From Camelus bactrianus (Eukaryota > Chordata > Mammalia > Artiodactyla > Camelidae): DNA of 64,000 nt. Location: NCBI RefSeq assembly GCF_048773025.1, contig NC_133572.1:6773001-6837000 (forward strand), given 5' to 3'. The notes beneath the pieces are model-generated. The model was not told the DNA's origin, searched no databases, and was given only the letters and a program-made list of their open reading frames with translations. Below are positions 46,375 to 56,103 of this stretch, in pieces. Within the stretch, counting starts at the first letter, position 1; each line of letters begins with the position of its first letter. The translations under genes and the position numbers were made by a program.

Positions 46375-48885
46375 GTATTGAGGTGGTGTGACCACGAGGG
46401 TGGAGTAAAAGAGCCTGAGCTCACCTCCTCCCATGGGCACACCAAAATTACAACTATTTACAGAGCAACTATCGATGAGAATGACCTGAAGTCAAGAAGG
46501 AAAGATTTTTTTCACCTCTAAAGATACAAAGAAGGAACCACAATGAGATGGGCAGGAGGAGCAGAGAATGGCGTAGTCAAGACCCACAACCCTGCATGGG
46601 CAGCCCACAAACTGGAGGGTGATAACAACTGCACAGGGTCTCGCCAAGGAGTGCAATTCCAAGCCCCACACTGGGCTCCCAAGCTTGGGGTTCCTGCACC
46701 AGGAAGACTGGCCCCCAGAATGTCTGGCTTTGAAGGCCAGTAGGATTTGCACAGGGAGAGCTGGAAGGCTGTAAGAAAAAAAGGCTCACTCTTAAAAGGC
46801 GCACACAAATCTCACATGCTCCAAGACCCAGCGCAGAGGCAGTCATTTGAAAGGGGCCTCAGTTAGACTCATGTACTGATCTTGCAGAGCCTCCCCAAAA
46901 GGCAGCAGGGACTCCCTCTGGGGATATAATGCTGGCAGTGGTCACTGTGGGGTGCTTGTGCCACCGCAAGGACACTGGTGCTGGCTAAGAAGCATTTTGG
47001 AACCCCCCACTAGCTTATTAGCACCAGGGGCTCGCCTGCCCACTGGCTGATCATCAGCAGTCTGGGGACTCCACGGGCCAAGCAACCAGCCACATGGGGT
47101 CACAGCCCCGCCCACCCAACAGCAAGCTGGCACCAGCCCTGGGACTTCCCCACCCCCAAGCTCCAAAGCCGCCACCCTAGGACCCAGCCACAACAACCAG
47201 TGGGCCCGCATCCTCCAAACGAGGCAGGATCTGGCAGCCAAATGGGCTAGGGCGAGACCCACCTACCAGTTCACCCACAGTAGTCAGTTCACCACAACAG
47301 AAGGTCCCATGAGCCCACACAGGGGCACCCTTAAAGCATTTAACTCTAGTGAGCAGAGTTAAATGGCTCTTATATAAGCCACTTCTCCAAGATCAGAAAA
47401 TGTAACCAAACTACCTAATACATATAAATAAAAACAGAGAATTAGGCAAAATAAGGTGACAGAGGTATACGTTCCGAATGAAGGAACAAGGTGAAAACCC
47501 AGAACTAAGGGAAATGGATATAAGCAATATATCCAAAAAAGAGTTCAGGGTGAAGATCATATGCTCAATGAACTAGGAGAGGAATGCATAGACACAGTGA
47601 GAATTTCAGTAAAGAGTTAGAAAATATAAAGAGGAACCAAACAGAACTGAAGTATGCAATAACTAAAATAAAAAATACACTAGAAGGAATCAATAGTAAA
47701 TTAAGTGATACAGAGGAATGGATCAGCAAACTAGAAGACAGAGTAGATTGGAGGATAATAGCTCAGTGGTAGAGCACATGCTTAGCATGCACAAGGTCCT
47801 GGGTTCAATCCCCAGTACCTCTATTTAAAAAAAATTTTTTTAAGAATTAAAAAAAAAAAAAAGGAAGAAAGCAGAGTAGTGGAAATCACCCAAGCTGAAC
47901 AGAAAACAGAAAAATAATTTTAACAAAATAAAGTTAGCTTAAGAGACCTTTGGAAAACATCAAGTGTACTAACATTCACATTATAGGGGTCCCAGAAAGG
48001 GAAAAGAGAGAGAAAGGGGCAGGTAACTTACTAAAAAAAATAACAGCTGATAACGTCCATAAATGGGGTTGGGGGGGGGAGGCAGGCATCCAGGTTTAGG
48101 AATCACAGAGAGTCTCAAACAAGATAAACCCAAAAAGAGCCACACCATGACACATTATATAATAAAAATGGCAGAAATTAAAGAGAGAATCATAAAAGCA
48201 GCAAGGGAAAAGCAATTATCATGTACAAGGGAACTCCTGTTAGACTATCACCTAAATTTTGAACAGGAACTTTGCAGACCAGGTGGGAGTGGCATAACAT
48301 ATTTAAAATAGTGAAAGGAAAAAACCTATAACCAAGAATACTCTTCCTGGCAAGACCGTCATTCAGTTCTGAAAAAGAGATATTTATAGACAAACAAAAG
48401 CTATAAGAATTTAGCATCACTGAACCAGCTTTTCAAGAAATGGTAAAAAAGACTTCTTTAAGCAGAAAAGAAAGAACCACAACTAGAAAATGAAAATGAT
48501 GAAAGGAAAAATCTCATTGGTAAAGGCAAATATACAGTGAAGATAACAGATCAACCACTTATAAAGCCAGTAGGAAGTTTAAAAGATGAAATTAGTAAAA
48601 GCATCTATATCCACAGTACATAGTTAAGTCATATACAAAACAAAAAGACATAAAATATGGTGTAAATAACATTCAACATGTGTTGGGGAGAGATGATAAA
48701 TGCAGGGTTGTTAGAATGCATTTAAACTTGTTATCATCAACTTTAAAAAATCATGTAAAGTTGCTATGTGTAAACTTCATGGTAACCACAAAACAAAAAC
48801 CTAAAATAGATACACACACACACACACACACAAAGAAATCCAAATATAATACTAAAGATAGTCATCAAAATTACAGAGGAATATA
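46375..48885 (+). repeat. HAL1/L1-type LINE remnant with ORF1-like sequence
   Basis: The 5' part has CACCTCCTCCCATGGGCACA and CCCCCAGAATGTCTGGCTTT, a 5'UTR typical of old L1/HAL1. An ORF1-like stretch at 47584-47746 reads ITKIKNTLEGINSKLSDTEE, as in the L1 ORF1 coiled coil. Downstream sequence such as CATGGTAACCACAAAACAAA fits the HAL1 3' part. A camelid SINE interrupts it at 47747-47871. No intact reading frame remains. Confidence 0.65.
47747..47871 (+). mobile_element. Camelid tRNA-derived SINE nested in a LINE
   Basis: AATAGCTCAGTGGTAGAGCA (A box) and GGTTCAATCC (B box) precede an A/T-rich tail ending in a 14-base A run. An 8-bp direct repeat CAGAGTAG flanks it (47739-47746 and 47872-47879). 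The LINE ORF1-like sequence continues on the far side. Confidence 0.88.
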
Positions 48886-48889
48886 TATT

Positions 48890-49345
48890 CACACACACAC
48901 AATGGAATATTACTCAGCCATAACGAATAAAATTCTGCCATTTGCAGCAACATGGATGGACCTAGAGAATATTATGCATAGTGAAATAAGTCAGACAGAA
49001 AGACAAACACTGTATTCATACTTATTTGTGGAATCTAAAAAATAAATGTATACAGCAAAACAGACTCACAGATATAGAAAACAAACTAGTGGTTACCAGT
49101 GGGGACAGGGAAGGGGGAGGGGCAAGATAGGGGTAGAGGATTGAAAGATACAAACTACTTTGTATAAAATAGATAAGCGATAAGGATATATTGTACAACA
49201 CAGGAAATTATAGCCACTATTTTGTAATAACTTTTAATAGAGTAAAATCTATAAAAATGCTGAATCACTGTGTTGTACACTTGAAACTAATATAACACTG
49301 TAAAGCAACTATACTTCAATAAAGAAGCAAAAAAAAAAAAAAAAA
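48890..49345 (+). repeat. L1 3' end with poly(A) tail
   Basis: ATGGAATATTACTCAGCCAT, TGCAGCAACATGGATGGACC, TAGTGGTTACCAGTGGGGAC and the terminal TATACTTCAATAAAGAAG followed by a 17-base A run are the end of ORF2 plus the 3'UTR of an artiodactyl-type L1. A CA run sits at its upstream edge. Confidence 0.85.
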
Positions 49346-49409
49346 GAGAAGACAAATTAAGAAAACCGAAATTCCATGAACAAAGAACAGCATATCTCAC
49401 TAAAATTTT

Positions 49410-49550
49410 TAAGCATGGTTACAGATATTATCTCATTTAGATATGACAACAGCCCTGTGAGGTAATTACATTGTTAATTATACTTAACAGATAAGGACGC
49501 TGAAGCAGAGAGCAGTGAGCCCAGGGCCACACATCTGAGGGTCTGTAGCG
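49410..49550 (-). repeat. MIR SINE, antisense
   Basis: TATTATCTCATTTAGATATG, ACAGATAAGGACGCTGAAGC and GAGCCCAGGGCCACACA type sequence matches the MIR reverse complement. Confidence 0.65.
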
Positions 49551-50044
49551 TCCTGTGACAAGTAATTCCTGTCTTTGCTTGTTTCTGTCCCCCTCTCTGA
49601 TTGCCTCTTCTCCAGGAACACACACAGACTGCTCATCCTTTAGCTTTCCGGCTGCCTCTCTTCTTGCCAGAATTACTGAGGCAAGTTTAGTCTTTCTTAA
49701 GGAAAAAAAAAAAAAAAAAAAAAAAGCCAAAACCTACAAGACGCTTGTTCCAAAGAAATAACAGATTCGCAGATTTCATTCACCTGGTGATCGTTTTTGT
49801 TCACAAAAAATAGAAACCGCCACTCGCAACCATCTCGCATCCGGCCACCTCTCTCTGTTTCTTCCCAAATGTCTAAGTCCACCCCTAGCTGCATCACTGC
49901 AATCCCCCTCCCACCCTTCATGCCCCCAAACCCCTTTCACTACCGTGTCCCTCCTCCGGTCACTCTGTATTTCAGATGAAACCGGCCCAGCCAGGTAAAG
50001 GGAGGAAGAAAAAAAAAAAAAAGCCGTTTTGGGCAGGGCAGGTT

Positions 50045-50345
50045 GTACCTGCCTAAAGGAAATGCTTTTCAGTCCCTCCTTCCCACTGTGGGGCGTGGCT
50101 GCCGGCGAAGGATGGAGTTCGAGCGGGCTCCCACAAAGGAAAGTCTGTGGGCGCTGAGGTTTCCGGGACTCACCACACATGAGCCAGCGGGAAACCTCTG
50201 CCGAAACTGTAAAAGCTGGACTTTCTGCTGATCAACTTGTTCATTTCCTTCTCTAGAGATTGCTAGACGGGTATGAAGGGGCCGCGCGTCCCGGTGCCGA
50301 TGCCGTCATGATGAAGCGCAGCAGCGCCACCTCTCGTGCGACCCA
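50045..50345 (-). promoter_or_regulatory. CpG-containing segment with strong minus-strand donor, candidate STYK1 first exon
   Basis: Between repeat-rich flanks this segment is GC-richer and holds several CpGs (GGGGCCGCGCGTCCCGGTGC at 50279-50298). On the minus strand CATGTGTG/GTGAGTCC forms a near-ideal donor around 50174. It lies about 20 kb upstream of the first STYK1 coding exon on the same strand. Inference only. Confidence 0.3.
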
Positions 50346-50499
50346 ACCACAGCTGCCGTCATCAGTGCGCAAAACGGTCAGAATTTGACGTTTAGCTCCA
50401 GGGACAATGGCAATTCCAAGCCTTTGCTGGGCGCACCAGAGAATATGACCACTGCTATGACATGAGGGAAGTGATACGGAATGAGTGAAAATAAGAATC

Positions 50500-52130
50500 C
50501 AGGGAGCAGGTAATGAATCATTCATATATGCTTTTAAAACAATGTGTGCTGGGCTCTCTTCTAGAGATACAGTGATGGACACGGTAGTTACGTTACGTGC
50601 CCATATGGAATTTACAGTCATAAGAAACACCAAAGAAAATACACCATTGGGAGAATTCCAAATCAGATATTAACACCTAATGCAAATTCTATTAAAGGCA
50701 TATAGGTCATAGGCTGAATGGATGAGCAGCGTGCCCAGCATTGAGTGCACACCTAGCAGAAATGGACATCGTCAGAACAGAAACAATTTGGGTGCCATGT
50801 AACGTGGCGTATTTAGAGAGTGAGCTACTTCAGTTCTCTAGAGTCTGTGCTATTGGTATTTTTATCTCCTTTGGAGCTCTTTAAAATAGGATGAACTATA
50901 CTGAATGCCACTGAATCGTACATTTAAGAATGGCTCATGGTTAATCTTACATTATGTGAATTCTACCTCAATTTATAAAAAAGAAAGGATAAAATCTCAT
51001 CAGTCAATTGTTCTTCTCATGTTTTATATCATAATTGATAAATAAAAGCCAAAGGAACTGATCTGATTTTCATATTATGTAATCTCCTTACTCTACGTCC
51101 CCAAGAACCCTGAACTCCTTGAAGTCATAGACTGTGGCTTACTTATTATAGCAGTTACTGCAGGACCCTAGCATATTGCTAGATACCCAATCTGATATAG
51201 AAACTTGTTTAAAAATCTAGTTATTGTAAAGAGCTGTTATAGTCACAGAATTTATAACCTCTAGGATCTAGAAATTTAGATAGATACATAGATACATAGA
51301 CAGACAGACAGAATGAAGATAAATTCAAAATTTTGTCCTCCAATTTTAATGAACAATTCAAATAAATGATTTTTAAGATTTATGAGATAGAGAAAACTCT
51401 AGAAATAACAATGCTCCGACACAGAAACACCTACATATGTACCGGATAGAGAATCCTAGTTAAACAGAAGATATAAACAGGATGTCTACATGTGTGACTG
51501 TTCCCACACGTATATGCACAAGTAAGGTGACTAGATACCCCTTACTTCTCTTTTCTCTCCAAGTGTTCATTCCCTTATCACTTCAGCTACCTCTGTCTCA
51601 AGCTTCTGGCCCTCTGACTCATTTTCAGCAATGCTTTAGTCCACCCATCCCTGCCGGGTTATTTCTACCTCATCGTTAATTCAATCGGCACATTTATTGA
51701 CTGTCCATTTTCTGCTGTGCCCATGTTAAGTACTGAATGGTGGGAAGTCACACTGAAATAAACACTAGGGGCCTCTTCATTCTGTTGTTTGGTCCACATA
51801 CACCTCTACCAGATCCTACTCTCCTCTAAATTCCTACAACAGCCACCCATTCGTGTGTTATTTAGTATATTCTGTCCTGTTGGATTCTACAACTCTGAGT
51901 AGGAATTCCAGCTTGAAGACTGGTGGGGTGGCCACTCCTAAAATCTATTGACGTGAGGCATGGAGAAATCCCTGGGAAATTATTCATTGTAAGGAAAGAG
52001 TCAGGGCAAGAAGGCTTTGCCCAATGACAAGAATAGACTGATGTTCAGCTTTGTGTCTGTCTCTTTATAAAGTCCTTCAGCTGAGGGCTTATAGCTGAGT
52101 CCTAGGGAAAGGAGGCTGTAAAAGCAGAAC
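50500..52130. other. Intergenic, L2 traces
   Basis: L2-like antisense at about 50505-50640, L2 3' sense at about 51100-51200, and a TAGATACA/GACA microsatellite at 51275-51312. No gene was seen. Confidence 0.45.
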
Positions 52131-52161
52131 TGGTTGAGTTATTTCTCAAAACAGAAAAATG

Positions 52162-52187
52162 AAACAAAACAAAACAAAACAAAACAA
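52162..52187 (+). repeat. AAAAC simple repeat
   Basis: Five AAAAC units. Confidence 0.9.
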
Positions 52188-52734
52188 TCTATAATAGACC
52201 TTGGGTAACACTGCTTTGGAATTGTTTCAAAAGAATTTAACACTAAGGCGAGGCAGATAGATTCTTCCAACTTAACTGAAAACAACCCAACTTCACCATA
52301 AGAGGGCAGGAGGGTGCCACCAGCGGAAGACATTCACACACCCCAGAGGCTTCCTGGAGGAGGTTTGCAGGGCACCGGGGAACAGAAGCTGTTGACGAAG
52401 CTGTGGACAGAGGCAGTGATAGAGTCCCTGCCGCAATGCCCACCACCTAAACGGGGCGTCTCGGGCATTCTCAGGAAAGGACACTGCCCACTAAAAATTG
52501 TCGCTCCCCATCTGACACTACAAGAACGAAGTCACCAGCCACTGAAGTCCCTGACCTGCAACACACCCTGAGATGGGAGATTTATTTCATGCTTTTTTTA
52601 TACCTTTGAATATTTTTGCCTTGTGCATATTACCAATTTTGACTTTTCTAAACTTGCAAAGCAATACAGCTCTTGAATAACCCATTTTCTCCAGCTGGCC
52701 ACATCTCAAACCGGCCAAGTACGGTCCCGCCCGA

Positions 52735-53060
52735 GAGCGACTGCACCTGCTCCCTCTGCCTGGAAAGTTCTTCTCTCCAGATATTCAAATGGTATTGATC
52801 CCTCACCATAGGACAACATTTATATATTTCCTTATCACATAGGAGAGACACCTTCCCCCCATTTAAAATAAACATACCTCACACAATTATGCCAATCTCC
52901 ACCCTTTGCCATGTTTTGTTCTTCTTTATGCATCTACTGCCATCTGACACTACATGTCACATGTGTTTACATATCTGTTGATTCTCTCATTCACTCCCTA
53001 AGACACAGCTCAGGGGGACCGGGGTCTTTTGTTGGTTTGTGCCTCTAGAGTGGCACTGGG
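52735..53060 (+). repeat. L2 LINE fragment
   Basis: GCACCTGCTCCCTCTGCCTG, then GAAAGTTCTTCTCTCCAG, and a closing GTGGCACTGGGCACAAACC fit L2 in sense. Confidence 0.55.
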
Positions 53061-53611
53061 CACAAACCAAGGCTCCACATGCACTTGAGCTGAGGAATAA
53101 ATCTGCAAGGTGCGGTGGGTCTGAGAAGTAACCACACAGAACTCACACACCCTGCAGAGCTGCTCAGCCTGGGACCCAGCTAACCCCTGGGGGAAGGAAT
53201 CTGAAGTGCATTTGAAACGAGGCCCCCTTTCTCTGTTCTGAAAGACACACGTAGACAAGCCCGGCGCTGCAGTTGGTGTTGAAAACCTCCGCGGGTACCA
53301 GTTCAGGGATGTCGGCGCTGCTAACTCCTCCGCTGAAGGAGGCTGATCACCTGCGTGCCACCAGTCCCCTCAACGAAGACGACTCCAGAGACGCAGAGCA
53401 GCAAGCCCAGCACGCCTCCTGCCGGGCGCAGCCCTGAGCTGGTGCCAAGAAGAACCCCCTTCCCTAAGGTCTCAGCTCGAACGCCCGCGCCTATCACACA
53501 GCACAGCTCCACCTGGATGTTTGGCTGTGCACTTGCTATTCAGTGAATGGGGCGAGGAAAAAAGATGAAGCACATGCTGAGGTCGGAAAACATACTTCAG
53601 TTATACATCCT

Positions 53612-54186
53612 TTCCTTTTAAGGGTAAAAATTTTATTTTTGAGGAACTTCAGACTGCACATTTTCAAAGAGAGTCACATCAGAAAGCAAAATGTTACCCT
53701 CCCCTCATCCTAGAAATAAATAAGAAGGGCATAAAATTTCTTTTTAAATCACGACACTTGGAAGTTTAGCACCAGCATCCAAAATGAACAAAAAAGGAAA
53801 AAAAGCATTTACTATATATTTCAGATTTCTTTGGTTGGGGGGGGGGTCTCCCCATGTGGTATTAATAATTCCTCTTTCAATTCATATTACCAAAACAGTA
53901 AAAACCAGAAAAAATAATAATAAACCGAGTGGTTGCTGAAAGCGGGGAGGTCACTCTCTTGCTCTGTGCAGGCATTCCCAGGGTCTCAGCTTGCTGGAGA
54001 CACCGGCTGACGCTTTCCTTGTGTAGCTGTTTGTCTTGTCAAGAACAATAGTAAACATTCTAATGTCCACATCTTGGTTACTAGTCTTCCACTTTATTGC
54101 TTGGACGTTTCTTTGGTGTTGGTAAGGTCGTGGTCTGTTTTTTGCTTAGTCTTATTTTCTGAATGGTCATTAATTTCTTAGGTCAC
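53612..54186 (-). other. YBX3: YBX3 terminal 3'UTR exon
   Basis: It begins GTGACCTAAGAAATTAATGA after acceptor TTTTTTCCAG and matches the last non-coding exon known for YBX3. An early AATAAA lies at 54098-54093 and the main AATAAA at 53637-53632, about 550 nt into the exon. The cleavage point near 53612 is inferred from the second signal. Confidence 0.85.
53632..53637 (-). terminator. YBX3: YBX3 distal poly(A) signal
   Basis: AATAAA on the minus strand within AAAAATAAAATTTTT, followed by the end of recognisable 3'UTR. Confidence 0.7.
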
Positions 54187-54489
54187 CTGGAAAAAATTCA
54201 AATCGAAATTATAAAGAGTGGCACGATGACCGAGAGTTAAAGCATAAAAAGGCAAAAAATACAAAACAATTATGTAATTCAAAAAGCAGTATTTCAAAAG
54301 CTCTAAACAAAATCTACATGTGTATCTTTTATAGATTTGCAAACTAAAACATTAATTTAATGGAAACCTTTAAATATTTTTAAAAACCAGAACAGTCAGG
54401 ACATAATAGTAAAAATTCTGTACAATTATATAAAAGAAAATTACCATCATGAAGCCTTTTCAAATAAATGACACTATAGCATTGATGAT

Positions 54490-54690
54490 TCTTCATAAGC
54501 ATTTTAATGGCTGTACAGTATCTCCTCATATGGATATACCACAATATTAACCCCTTCTCCAATATTAAGACTATAAATAGTAGAAATATGTTTCCTGTAT
54601 TTTGGATCATTTATTTCCTTAGAGAAAATACCTGGAAATAATGTTACTAAATAAAAGGTTATGACCAAATAACTGAAACATAATTCTGTC
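54490..54690 (-). repeat. Old L1 3'UTR, antisense
   Basis: TTTTAATGGCTGTACAGTAT, then CTCCTCATATGGATATACCA, is a common L1 3' segment in reverse. It lies in the YBX3 3'UTR intron. Confidence 0.65.
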
Positions 54691-54862
54691 AGTAAATGCA
54701 AGCAAGTCTGAATATGGAATTTATTTCTATGATAAGCTTTCCATGCTACCCAGAGATAAAACAGAATATTCTCAGCATAGCAAATGGTCACCAGTGAAAG
54801 GCTAATTTAAATCCCAAATCTCTGCGTATAAAAGCAGACGGCATTTATAAAGTAGAAACTTA

Positions 54863-55008
54863 CGGGGAGGGTATAGCTCAAGTGGTAGAGCGCACGACTA
54901 GCATGCACGAGGTCTCTGGGTTCAATCCCCAGCGCCTCCTCTAAAAATAAATAAATAAATCTAATTACCTCCCTCCCACTAAATAAATAATTAAATAAAA
55001 ATTTTTTT
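54863..55008 (+). mobile_element. Camelid tRNA-derived SINE with 14-bp target duplication
   Basis: CGGGGAGGGTATAGCTCAAG starts it; GGTTCAATCC is the B box. The tail has AAATAAATAAAT, CTAATTACCTCCC and a closing T-run. The direct repeat AAAGTAGAAACTTA is exact at 54849-54862 and 55009-55022. It is full length and in the YBX3 3'UTR intron, in opposite orientation to the gene. Confidence 0.95.
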
Positions 55009-56004
55009 AAAGTAGAAACTTAATAATGATCGCAAAACTTTATGAAATCTTAATTTTTGGAAAAATAACACTGAGACTATGAACTTTACAACATCTCTTT
55101 TAACTAACAGCTAATTCTTTATTTACTTAATGGAAAGGGCAACAATTAAGAAACAGTGAAAAATTAAAGTCTCAGGACTTACTGGATGAAAAAACTAGAA
55201 TGAAGCCAACTATGGCTTCTAAATTCTTTTAAGACTGGCTCCATAACTGAGTCAGTCTTTCTAGTATATGTCTACCTGTATAAATGCAATTTCCAAGATC
55301 TTTAACAAGAAGATAGAAAAAAGCAGGAAGCAACAATGAACAAAATCAAGCTGGCTTTTACGGAGCGGCCATCCTTCCCCACACCCTGCTTAAGTACATC
55401 GTATGCGGCACCGCACTAGATCCGTGCAGCGACCGCAGTGGGCAAGTCTGGCGAGCAACCTCATCCTACGGGCAGCATACATTCCTGAGGCCGAGGATGA
55501 AGCAACTGCCGGCGACCACTCAGGACACGAGCAGATCCTGCACTGCACACGTAAACCCGGCTCTCACGCGCCACATGCAGTGTCTCAAAATAAATGGTGG
55601 TGGCTATCAAAGGGAAAGGGGAAGGGAAAACCACTCTGGTTTATTCTACAGATCACAGTCCTGTTCCTCAAATGAGGCCTTTAAATGGTCAAACTGGCCA
55701 CTAGGTGTCACAAAGGTAAAACTTTTCAAAAGTTTTCTTAAGTGGTATTAATAGTTAACAACTGTCTATCTAGAAAAAAGAAGTTGACTCTCCTTAACCC
55801 TGTCTGCGTGTTTATGCCCCTAAAACTTAGCAAAAGCAGGTCAGTCTCAGGGAGGCTGACCGCCAACACCACCACCGAAACCGCTCTTTCTCCAGAATCC
55901 TGATGGAGACGAGAGGTTGGCCCAGATGCATCTCAGAACCAGTGTCGGCCGGTCGGCGCAACTGTCGAGAAGGCAGAGCTGTGTGAAAGGCACAGCGCTC
56001 CTAC

Positions 56005-56103
56005 CTGCAGGTGGTGAGGTGCCTGGGGAGCCTGCTGTCACTCAGCACTGCTCTGCTCGGTGGCCGGAGCGGGGTTCTCAGATGGCGCGTCGCCTGCCTT
56101 GGT
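56005..56103 (-). CDS. YBX3: YBX3 exon 9 (C terminus and start of 3'UTR)
   Basis: The coding part 56103-56038 encodes TKAGDAPSENPAPATEQSSA plus Glu and TGA, close to human AKAGEAPTENPAPPTQQSSA E. The exon then runs 33 nt of 3'UTR to donor GTAGGA at 56004. The acceptor is TGTTTTAG. Confidence 0.94.

Noticed and set aside
46492-47262. Several 60-106 codon minus-strand frames
   Set aside because: They are antisense readings of a LINE 5' region without conserved motifs.
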